Shown here: piece by piece, positions 1 through 12,500 of the stretch
Layout: each line of letters starts with the position of its first letter
Numbering within the stretch: position 1 is the first letter of the stretch
NCBI RefSeq assembly: GCF_037975245.1
Contig: NC_092571.1
Coordinates: forward strand, 23,567,564 to 23,607,916
Length of the DNA stretch: 40,353 nt
Direction: 5' to 3'
Source of the DNA: Apostichopus japonicus
Taxonomy: Eukaryota; Echinodermata; Holothuroidea; Aspidochirotida; Stichopodidae
Notes under the pieces: model-generated
What the model saw: only the letters and a program-made list of their open reading frames with translations
The model's database searches: none
What the model was told of the DNA's origin: nothing
Program-made: the position numbers and the translations under genes

Positions 1-464
1 AGAAGTGTCCAATCCACCATTTTTTAGGGTGGATATCGACTGAATAAATAACTTTTGTAGAAATAGAAGATTGTCCGATGCGATCAGATGTAACCAGACG
101 CGGATCCAGGGGTGTGGGGTTGTAAACCCACCCCGCCCCCCCCCTTTTCAACCCCACTCAAAAATGTTAACAAGTACTGTAGTTATTAGTAGAACCTTGC
201 GTATAGACTAAGTTCAGTCAGTTAATTGTTTTATGTAAGCTATCAAAATGTGAAGGGAAGGGGAGTCCTGCCTCGTATGCCGCCCCACCCCCTCCGCCAA
301 CCGTCCGTGATCGCGTCTCTGATGGACAAAGCATGTTTCAGTATTACCTATGTCTTTTCCTACTTTCCGGAATCATTTCATGAAACTACTAGGTCACGTG
401 ATTCAAATATATTCAGATTATAAATATAAAAGAAACATTTTCTTCTTTTATTTAACCTGTTTAG
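1..464. other. Intron sequence, no gene seen
   Basis: Presumed intron of the SLC22-like gene. It contains C/G-rich low-complexity stretches (about 113-147 and 256-300) that look like a decayed repeat. The open frame at 226-423 has no family resemblance and is cut by the exon acceptor structure. Confidence 0.5.
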
Positions 465-556
465 GACAATGAGCAGAGTGGAATCAAAACTGTTATTCGT
501 CAACTTCTTGGCAGTAGGACACTCCTGCTTATAACAGTCAACATGAACTTAAACTG
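465..556 (+). CDS. SLC22-like exon a (loop before TM7)
   Basis: Acceptor TTTAG at 460-464 and donor GTAAGT at 557. Thirty codons plus TG, reading DNEQSGIKTVIRQLLGSRTL and then a hydrophobic start of TM7; the split Trp codon is completed by the next exon. This corresponds to the cytoplasmic loop to TM7 junction of SLC22 proteins. Confidence 0.82.
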
Positions 557-3500
557 GTAAGTTTCAGGTCGTATGATCAATGTTTTCTTAACTACAACGT
601 AATTATACTTCATGTGTGCTAATTAAACATATGAGTAAATTACTTCATTTAACGTATACTCACAACATCCAGGCAGCATATACGAATCTAACTTTTATCT
701 TCATTCAATGGCAAAATATTAGAAAAATACTCATGGTAACTCGTGAGTTTAATAGTCTATAGTTTACTGTAAATTGTCACTCAGTACTTCAGCTCTGGTC
801 GTCGATCGTTACATACCCTACTTTGTTTATGTGTAGGGCTCGTTTAGAGCAGGGTTGTCCAACATACGGCCCGCGGGCCACAGTCCGGCCCGCCAGAAAT
901 GCTCTACGGTGCGAAATTTTAGTGAGCAGATATATTGATAACAATTTGAAGCTATATAATCAATCATTCGAACCTTTTGGGTCAAAAAAAAACTGCATAC
1001 AGGTCAATTTATGTGACACTCTCTCAACGGAGGGGGGGGGGGGCAGCTGGACTTTATTCATCTGTTTTATCAGGAAGGAAAATAAATCAGTGCGCTCCAC
1101 GCGCTGTGCTCACATTTTGTTGCCTTGGGCTTCGGGCAAAAAATCGAGCGTAGGGTTCATGCGGCCCCCTCCTTCATCATAATCATTCCATGTGGCCCTC
1201 CTTTGCAAAAGGTTGGACAACCCTGGTTTAGAGGTCTATTGCCTGTTACTGGGAACAGTATAGGCCTACCTCACTTCATATATGCTAGCTGATCCTATAA
1301 CAACACAGTGTGTGTATGTATTACATCGTTTAAAGTCATAGTACCTATTGGCTATCATTGAGTAACACAACCTACGAAACCTATATTCTTGCCGTATTTG
1401 TCCCTCTCTATAGAATCGCTCATAAAAGTCAAAAGTTTTCAATTAGAGATAATGTGCTGTTGTTTAGTACAGGCCTAAGTCAGTGAGTGCATGGTTCATT
1501 CTTACTACAAACAACCCTCACTTTCTCACTTTTTATCTTTAGGATCGTTCAAAGTCTGGTATATTATGGGCTGTCGCTGAGTACCTCATCGTTAGGCGTT
1601 GATCCCTATATAGCGTTTTGTATATCTGGTACCATAGAGATACCAGCATACATCCTCTGTATGTTCATACCCGAATGGTTCGGAAGAAAATTGTCGACTT
1701 CAGTAACGATGGTTGCTGCTGGTGTTTGCTGTTGCGTGACTCCATTGATACGTAAGATACATATTTATATTTGAATTGAATTTATTGTCCCACCATCGGA
1801 AATTCGGCTTACACAGGTCGTAAGCGAAAAAAAGAAGAAAAAAACAAACAATAGTATAAGTATCAATAGACTGCGATACACATACAGTAATACAAACATA
1901 TATACAGCAAGTCCTACAAATAAGAAACTTATCTTCTCACTTGTGAATTAAATATATGGATAGATTTAGGCACAGTGAGTTTATGAAGCCGGCCCTAAGT
2001 GTACGCGGTGGGCATAAACGCAGTCTACACTGTAAAAACTAAAAGGGTTTATTTACCCCAAAATAGGGTAAATGTAAATCCCGCATGTGGACACAAAGTA
2101 TGGGTATTTATAACCACATTTAGATGTGCATTTACCCTTTATTGTGTCGCTATGCAGGATTTACATTTACCCACTATTTGGTTTCTTTTACACAATTTAG
2201 GTGTGAATTTACCCATTATTGTGTTGCTATGCAGGATTTACATTTACCCACTTTTTGGTTACTTTTACACAATTTATTTGTAAGTTTACCCTTTATTGTG
2301 TTGCTATGCAGGATTTACATTTACCCACTATTTGGTTACTTTAACACAATTTAGGTGTGAATTTACCCATATTTGTGTTGCTATGCAGGATTTACATTTA
2401 CCCACTATTTGGTTACTTTAACACAATTTAGGTGTGAATTTACCCATATTTGTGTTGCTATGCAGGATTTACATTTACCCACTATTTGGTTACTTTAACA
2501 CAATTTAGGTGTGAATTTACCCATATTTGTGTTGCTTAGCAGGATTTACATTTACCCGCTATTTGGTTACTTTAACACAATTTAGGTGTGGATTTACCCA
2601 TATTTGTGTTGCTATGCAGGATTTACATTTACCCACTATTTGGTTACTTTAACACAACTTAGGTGTGAATTTGCCCATATTTGTGTTGCTATGCAGGATT
2701 TACATTTACCCACTATTTGGTTACTTTAACACAATTTAGGTGTCAATTTACCATTATTTGAGTTGCTAAGCAAGACTCACATTTACCCACTATTTGGTTA
2801 CTTTTAAACAATATAGGTGTAAATTTATGACTTAGTTGTGTTGATGTGTGGGATTATTCCATTAGATCTTTTGGTACTATTATGCTTAAGATGTACAACT
2901 ACCTCTTTGATGCTGCTGCACATAATTTACAATTATATTAAAGGTATTCTGTATTGGCCCAAAATTATAGCATGCTATAATCGCTAGATGTTTTCAAAGA
3001 ATACTTTCCTGGAGGTCACTACCCTCCAATGGTTCACAGACATTCTACATTGAGCACACAAGATGACTGAATGTCTCAGTGAGAAAAATTTCCTCAAGAG
3101 TGGTAATAAAAACAGTTCAGAATTTTAAGCAAAGGTGACCATATTTGGCCAACACAGCATACCTTCATTGGGCTACATAACACAATGCAATTTAATTGTG
3201 CAGATTCTTGAATTAATATAATGGGTAAGAATGTTAAATTAGGAGAAAACTAGAAACTTCAAACATGAATACTACACTGCATAAACGTGATATGAATAAT
3301 CAATGCAATAGCATGTTTATATCAATCTAGGAATATTCATGCATAATGTACAATATGGTGAAGCAACACTTAAAGTTGGTAACATATGTGTATACTAGTG
3401 AAACCTTGACTAAAAAATGTTACATTTACTAATGTATGATCACATTTTCTCAACAATTAGAAACTGCCACAACCCATTACAAGGCATGTCAGGTATTAAA

Positions 3501-6500
3501 CCATGTAACAATTTTCATTTACATCGATGAATACATTTGTAAAATTAAGGTGTGCCAATCTTTTAACATTAACATAAATCTCTATTGACCACAAATATTA
3601 CTTTCAGGTTGTCTGTTATGATTATGCTGTATCACTGTCACCTTAAAAATCTGGTATCACTCAAAAAGTGCATTACTTTGGCATAACATTGGTAAAAAAG
3701 ACCATAACTCCCACTTTTATAAAATGGCTCAGCAAAAAATTGAGAAACTTGGAGAATATTAAGATAAACAATAATAACTTACTAATAAAAACAATTTGTA
3801 TGTAAACAACTAACTTTGCAAATCAATGCTGGTACATCAACATGCTTTTGTTTATGATCAAACCCATCAGTTCTCACTGACCATGAATGTTGCATCAACA
3901 CAATAAAGGTTTACATGATAAGACCTGTATGTTACTAAGTTGTAAATTAATAACTCTAAAACATACCTTAACTCTAATGTATGATTAATTAATACAGTTC
4001 TTAGTGCTTTAACATTTCATGTTGATTTATCTTGAATACAACAGTACACTCAAAAAGTTGCATTAGAGTGGTGCATGTTTATGTGCACCACCCCCACCCC
4101 ACCAACCAAATTTTGTTGTGACAGAACAAGCCACAATATATGGAACTTTCTTGTCACTGATCTAATTGTTCCAGCAATTGTCTCCATGATTTTATTTATA
4201 TGTGCATCAAGCATTACAAAGATTATCGATAACAACTTCCTGGTCTTGGTATAAATTGACAAAAACAAAATCAAATCGAGCAAAGATACGGTGATGCTTA
4301 AGTTTAGGCCTATGATTGTGAATGATCACCATTAACCATCTGTGTTGAGTGTAACCGAGGCTAACTGAGGAAGACTAGCATACAATTAGTCTACACTAAG
4401 CTTGCTTCAACTAGGCTGAACGTTAAACCTTAATCACTATACCCCTCTATGTTTATTGTAGACCCCACAATTTATCACAAAATATTACTGTACACAATTT
4501 GCTATTCTTAATGCTCATCAATCTTGGTTTGAATGTATAAAAAATTTACTGGCTTAGATAATTTGCTTAATATCAACTAATTGCTGTTTGGCCTTCTTAT
4601 TACACCCAGTTCTAATTGTATTAACAGCTTATTATTGACTTTACTATATGACACCTTTTATAAAGTTGCATTAGTGTTCCAACTAAATTTTCGCCCCCAA
4701 CTTTGCTCTTCGTCATAACAAGGCATGTCACAGCACTTCAAACTTGTAGTTGCCCCTGATCTCACTGTTTCACCAATATTGTAATGTTTAGTATTATATA
4801 TCATTTAAGTGTATTAAGAATTACCCAAATTATCATTTTACACATTATTTGTCTTGTAAAATTATGCTAACAAACTAAATCCCTGAAAACAACACTATGC
4901 AAATCCAGCAAACAATCTGAAAAACATAACTAACAATAATTCTGGGTCAACAAATAACAGAAAAACAATAGAACTTGAAGAAAAGTCACAAAATGAAATA
5001 AATCATGCTTGAAGTTTTGCAATTAATGAAATGATCTTTTGAGGCAATTTCCCCTTGTCTTTGCATTGCAGCAGAACATTTTGCAGAAATGTCAGTGTTC
5101 CTTTTACTTTGCCGTTATACTGTATGTTGAAAACATAATATGTTGCCAGCAGGATTAGAACTGCCTCAGGGAAAGATGCTGCAGTACTGCATTTTTCGTT
5201 TTCTGCAATGATTGTTATGTTTGATGGGTCCAGCGGATCCCCAGTGTATGTTATGACCGGTGTGTTGATTTCAACATCCGAGCTAACCTATCAAACAATG
5301 AAATAAATAGGATGATTAATTCCTGATAACACATTTTCAAAGGTAATCCAGCTTCTTCAGAATCACATACACTAAACTTGCATTTGATAATATTACTTGG
5401 GAGCTGATTTGAATAAGCATCATTTCTAGCTATAAATGAATATTGCGAATGTTTCTATAACTCAGGGTATATATAAACCAGAATGTCAAATAACTTAGTG
5501 ATTCCTTGCCATTATGAAGCAACATTAGATGGCAGATTTTCCAACTTCCACCGTGCTGACCTGATATCACCAGAAGTGCCATTGGCCTTAGAGTATCGAA
5601 TAATAGGTGCCTATATAAGAAGATTGAATTTGAAACCAACTATCATTTCTTCAGCGATCAACTTTATTAAGACTTGGCTCTAATTGAAGACAAGTGAACT
5701 GTGACCTCCATACAAAACATTCGGGATTTGCTACTTACCAAATGCTACCTAAATTCAATTCATGATATGTGGTGGTAATTAAAGGGTTCAGGTTTTCATG
5801 TTTGTTGATCTCAAATGACCTCTGACCACAATCAAAAACAGGAAGAACCACCTACTCACCAAGGGTTACCTTGTGTTATCTTTTAATTCAAAGAAAAAAT
5901 AGGGATCATCTGCTCACCAGGGCTATCTACATATTACTCTTGAAGTGCAAACCATCTTTCACTTCTTGAGGTATAGTGTTTACAAACCGAGGCCTCACAC
6001 ACACCCCGATCAGCATTGCATAGATTTCTTTGGCCTTAGAAGGGTTATCGACATATTACTCTTTACATCTTTTGCAAGTTTACAAATAATACACCAACTA
6101 ATGAAAGGGTTATTAAAATGGGAAGCTTACATCATCATCACTGTTTATAAACAGAAAGTTGCGATCTTCTTTCAGGAAGCCAGGTAGTATCCAGAGAGCT
6201 GCGGTCCATGTAGCATCTGTAGCAGAATAAACACAGAAGTTATTGTCTTCATTCAGTGTAAATGAATGTAAAATGTAACACAACAGTAAAAAATTTCATG
6301 CTGATTTCCTGAAAATAACATAATGATTTAGTAAGTTGATGTAGTGTATCAATGCAGTTTTATCTCTGCACTCTTAAAAATAACTACATTGAAGTGTTCC
6401 TTAATTAATGTTTTATTGCAGGATTCAGTAAACCATCTAATTCATCCAATGACGACACTGTTGCTACTTTGCCTCATATGGTCACAACTTGTCTCCTTGC

Positions 6501-9500
6501 TCAGATTATCCTGTATATATGAAACAGGATTGGCCACATTTTTCTTCATTATCTTGAAAGACCTTGGATTTTTTTTTAAGTTTTCAAACATCTGCCATCA
6601 GTTTAACTAATTTATATTTTAAGAAGCTGACAAAATGCTTGTCTCAACTGAAACTGTTAAGACATATCTCCTAGTCTACATAATAGTAAACTTTTTTATT
6701 ATTTTTGGTAATTAACTCAGCACTTTGAGATGTTAACTTACCCCTTTTGTCTTTTTCTGTCAATTGCTGAATAAAGTTGTTGTATTCAACAAGGAATCGA
6801 AGAGTGCCCTTTGAGTGATTTGTGTTGTAGGTGATGATCTTTGCTGCAATGTCATCAAGATTTTTGTAGAACATCTCCGACACTGCATCCCAACTGATGA
6901 TGGCTGAAAAATCTTCTATGATCTATGAATTAAGGTAATAAAAAGGATGATAATGACATTGTATTAATAAACAACTTTCAAACAGGAACTTTCAGCCAAG
7001 TATTCGTGTTAGATCATTAAGTCAGTACAAGAATCTTGTTTTGGCAGTTATTCATGATTTTCTTCAGTGAAACCTCTATTTTAGTAGAAATTCTAAACAT
7101 TCAAATACTCTTACATATCATCCATGGTATTTAGATTCACCTACTTTTTTGAAAATCCCTGTCAAAGCTAACAATGTGTTTCTTCCATGGTAAATAAAAC
7201 AGCTATGATTAGCTCACTTGGCAGGTTAATTTGTGGCAAAATACACTCATGACCCTTTTCCTTGAACTTTGTCTACCTCAAATGATTCTTGAACTAAAAA
7301 AGGTAGGAATCATCTACTAACCAAATGCAATCAACATTCTAAGGGATTTTTAAGAAGCCAGTAACTGACAATTTTTCCACGTATTGCACTGTGTTTCATG
7401 AATATCAGCTATGATTCAAGGAAGCTTCCCTTCCTGAGAAATCCTGAGAGCAAGCTATGCAGCATGAACACAAGTTCATTCACCCTTACATACACAAGCC
7501 TTAACATTGGCTTATGATTTCGTCAAACCAACAATTTCCAGTGTAGAACATTATAATCATAAGTCTTAATAATTAGGAATCATTTGTTTGAAATTACCTG
7601 TTCTGCACAAAATAGAGTAGGAAATTTGCCTCTGATTTCTGCTATTGGTGGTTTCTCCTCAAGTACAAGTCTCCTTCTCTCTCCAAATGTCAGTGCCATT
7701 AATGACTTAATTTTGTTCTTGTCTTGTTTTTTCTTTGTTGATTCCTTTTGTAGTTCCTTAATGTGCAGTTTGATAGTCTCCTCTGTTTCACCCTCAGGTA
7801 GAGTCCAATCAGCTCCCTCTTTTCGTTCTCCCTCGTCAGTTGTTGCATGTGTAGATGTCTTCCTCTTCTTCACAACTACATCCCTCATCATGTGTCTCCT
7901 CTCATTTCTGAACTTATCTTTGAGTGCATTTTTCAATGCATCCTACAAAACCAAGATGCAAAAATGAATGGAAGCAGCAGTATGATGAGATAATCTGATA
8001 TCAATGTTACATATTCTGTTAAAATACCTTTCTTCAGTCTGGACTTGTAATTTAAAGAGCTATGAAATTGTGATGAACACTTGAACACAAAGTATATTGT
8101 AATTTTGTTACAAGGTCTTAAAAACAGCTGAACAATTCAAATTAAACTTCAACACTATTGTTAGGTATAAAACTCGGCAACCTCACAATGTAATTTATGC
8201 ACATGTTTCATCATGTCACCTCACCCATTTTAAAGAGTAGACACCTTGATCTTACAAGTATGCACATCTGGACATTCATGTCAGATGCATGCACAATGTG
8301 TACTGGTTCATGCATCTTCTCGGGTAGGCCAGTAAATTATATGAATATGTATGTATACATATATGTCACAGGAGGGGGCTAATGTGCAAACATATACAAG
8401 ACCCCAGACTACAATATCCCCCCCTCCCCCACCCACCCTGTGCTGCAGCAGTTCAACCCTTGCATCCACCCAGTTAAGTTCCCTCAAACTGAAAAGTACT
8501 TTTACAAACCAACAGCAAAATTAATCTACAGTGGATGTAAGATTTTGCCCTTGAAATGGCAGGACAAACAATCTAGTTTTGAATGCCCCATCATTTGATG
8601 TCTTTATTAAAAAGATCCAGCTGTACATAGTTCTTCACTAGCACCAGCTACTGGATATAAAAATGGCTTTTGACAATTAAGCAAATACAGTGAAAATAGT
8701 CTCCTGTCTACCTGAATAGCACCAATTTGACTGATACCATTAGTAGTGGTAGTTTTGTACAAAGTAGTCGAAATTACACAATCTAGTCAGGTGCTTTTTA
8801 TATGTACATATACGCCCACCTTCTAGATAATAAATGAAGAGCTTAATCATATACTTACATAAGGCTCACAGAATGGTAATTTGATTGCCAAGTTTGGAAA
8901 GGACTTTATGACTGCTTTAGCTGCTGTATTGTATTGATCTGTAGTAGGATACCTACAAAAAAGAATATCACTTTATAGTTGATTCACATACAGGGTTAGT
9001 GCCAGCTGTAAAATTTAGGAGGGGGGGGCAATTACCCACTTGACCAACTCTTTTGGGGGGGATTTAGTATATTGGGGGAGCCTTTTTAAAATGTGGAGTG
9101 AAAGGAAAAGATGGTACTGTCTGGGGCTCCAAAAGCTCCAGTTTTTAACCTTCATATCAGCAGGACAGGGCTTGGTTGGGTGAGACTCATACAGGCCCAA
9201 TGATCTCCCATAATAGAAATTTCTTATGTTACGGGATACTGCGGACTATCTCTATAGTGGTCTCTTGTATCATTCTTGAAGATATATTGTCTAAATTGTT
9301 TTGTTTTTACTATGTAATTCTTAATTCCTTGTTTTAGTCTGATGTTGATCTGGGAGTGAAATAAACCTTACACACACAAACACCAAAAATTACATTTTTA
9401 AAATAATATCAACAACTTATTTTGCAACTTAATAATAACAGTGAAAAGTTCACCCATTTACCCACTAACCATCAAGTCCTGCTTGTACTAAGTACCTTAC

Positions 9501-12500
9501 CTAGCACCCCCATTCCCCCCAGACAGGCTGAGTCAGCTAAAAGGCTATGATTTTATATTTGAGGTCGCTGCCTGAGCTTGTTTGTTTTGGTAATGTGGAT
9601 ATCCCCATCTGAAGTTAAAATATGAACAGAACTTTAACAAAGTTGTAACCACATCATTCCAAGGTTCCACAATATTAAAATCTGTAGGTAATTGACACAT
9701 GACGTCTTTATATGCAAAAAATCAAATGCGAAAATACAGGCTTCCAAAGGTGTTATTGTTCCAGGTTAAATAACACCACAATTTCAAAGATGGCATACTT
9801 ACACATTGACATATTTCAAAGCTAGTAATTCTGAGATGTTGAAAAGTCAAGATTCCAAAGACTTGTGCATTATGCATGCGTATGACATTTGAAGGCAAAA
9901 ATTTACACTGGTTTAGCATTAGTGATTGAAAAGACAAAATATTAATATTCAAATAGGGAAAGGTACTTACACAGTAAACAAGCACATTTTGTCAAATGTA
10001 GCTTGGATTACAGCAGATTTAATTCTGTTGCTGACAGGTCCCCCTTTTAATAGTTCTACCAAGATGTCTCTCCTAACATCATCTTGATGCAGCTCAAACT
10101 TGTTTGGCCATGGCAAGAACTTTTCTTCTTCATGAAAACTATCAAGCATGCAAAAAGGGTAAACAAAACTTTATTAGCAATATGTATAGAATTAGCACTT
10201 TCAATAAAGTGACCCTAAACAAATTTTACATGAACAATACAGATTATACTTTGACACAGGTTGAACAGCTTGATTTTCACTACTTCAGCTGTAAGTTGTT
10301 GAACATGCATGTCAGTACTTAGCAAAATGTGACTTCATATTAAATGGCCTCTTCAAATAAGGGGCTTTGTACTGAACTTCTTTAGGGAATGTGTGGGACT
10401 TACTGTTAACCAACCAAGTTCCACCAACCCCCCACCCCCCATACCCTAATATATTGTAGTGATAGCTTAAAGAGAAAATGCAGTCACCCTGATTTGAATT
10501 AGTATACTGTAGTATAATATTTCTATTATGGCTCTTCCTACTCATGTGACAATGTATTTGTTACTGAATTGTTGAATTCATTCACCATAACTCTTAGATT
10601 TGTCTTTTATATGCAATATTTATGTTCTAAAATGCCATAAAATATAATTGTAAGGTCAGCACCAGAAATTTGCAAGGTTTAGCTGATATTGCAAATTAGT
10701 TTGGGGCAACTGCTTATTCCCTTAAATAAGCTCTTTTTTGCTTCTGTCAAGGTAGGATAATAATTCAAACATGAAATGTTACATGTCTTACCTGTCTGAA
10801 ACATCACTGGTACAAGGTACATCTCTTTCATTTCCAGCCAATATAACGGTGTCATCTGAACTTGAAGAGCTTGTAAATGAACTGGCACTGAGGCATGCAA
10901 CTGACAAAGGAAAGGAGTGTCCAAAATATGTATTATAAATTATTTTTCTAATTTGCAAAACCCCAGAATGTAAAGATTAAATATGTGTTGCTCATAAGTA
11001 CAAGAAACAAAATAACTGGATTTGCATTGCAATTTGCTACTTACTATTAAATCTTCAACTGCTAACCAATTTGATATTGATTAGCACTTTCATTAGACAG
11101 TAATGCTTTTTGATTGATATTGCAAACTGTAAACTGTTACAATGAAAATTTGAAGTACTATTCAACTTTGGCATACCAATTTGTCCCTTGCAGAATACCT
11201 TCAGACTGTGATAATTTCTTATCTTAAAGCTTCCCTGAAATTTCAAATATGAATACTATAGTGACTTCCTCCTGTCAAATATCCCAAAACTTTCCACTAC
11301 TGTAGGGGGAAAGCCATGAGGAGAGGTTATGACAATGTACATGCATTCATACAAGAATGTTTTATGTGCATATATTATCCTTGGAACTACCCAAGTACCA
11401 ATAAGTTCCAAATGGGGTTCACACATCACATTATGCCAATAAGGCTCCTTCATGAAATGGTAATAAACATGCTGCTGATAGGCAAATTTTTCTGGACAAC
11501 AATCTTTTTGCAATCGTGTACAAGAAGCATTTATACTTACCTTCATCCCTTTCACCAATCACATTCAGTTTAACTGCTTTATCTTCCATCTGCTCTTCTT
11601 CTATATCACCGTCAATGTCCACCCAGTCGTCAAAGTCTTTATCAAAGACCTGAAGCCGAAATTTCTTTATCCCAAATTGAGATTTGATTTCTGGTTCTAC
11701 ATCACTTGCACTACATAAGAAAACCCTTTTTCTGGATCCATAAGTTACATGGTACCGTTTAAGTGCTTCACTGAAGACACAAATATATAGAAACTAAAAA
11801 GTTGTTTCTTCTAACCTTTGAAGTTCAAAGTAACAATGATAAGGAATGAGATGCTCTATTTTAAGTATTAATGTTTCTCTAAACAAAGTACTTAAGTGTT
11901 ACCATTCTCTGATTTTGATTTGTGTAAATTGATAAGGGTAAATGACAAGCAAAATCTTCATAAGCAAATATGACCCATTTTTGTTGAAAACACAATACAT
12001 AGCTATGGAAATGTTGACTGTAACCAATAGTGTGCAAAACCATCAAAAAAAAAATACACTTTACCACCTTTGATAAAGATTGCATCTATTTTGCCAAATT
12101 CATGCAACCTATTTTCTCTTGCCTCTAGAACCATGCAACAACCTTTTGCATACAATGAACTGTGTAATTCAACAAAAGCTAATGTATGCACTTCTTCAAT
12201 GCTTGGAAATTGACTTTTCAAAGCTCTCTGAATCCCATCACAAAACTGATGTAACTTTTGAATGTCCCCTCCTGAGTTGGATGTCATTTTGTCATCCAAA
12301 AAATTCTGACCAGCTCCATAATAGCACATAAGTAATTGATGACGCCTTGCCAATGTCTTACACAAATTCCGCCTGTTTTTCTGCCTATTGGCAATTTCTT
12401 TGAAATATGCATGTTTAGCTTCAAACCTCATTGTCCAGCAGTGAACAAGAGGTCCATATTTCAATATTGAACGAGGGTAATGCAATAAGTAATGACTTTT

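Noticed and set aside
1999-2354. Two plus-strand frames of 76-94 residues
   Set aside because: They translate the 77-bp satellite; 77 is not a multiple of 3 and the frames end at once.
2078-2850. CRISPR-like array
   Set aside because: Units are contiguous 77-bp tandem repeats without unique spacers, and the DNA is eukaryotic.
7584-7967. 127-residue plus-strand frame
   Set aside because: Antisense shadow of accessory-gene exon 6, which has splice sites, phase continuity and family motifs.
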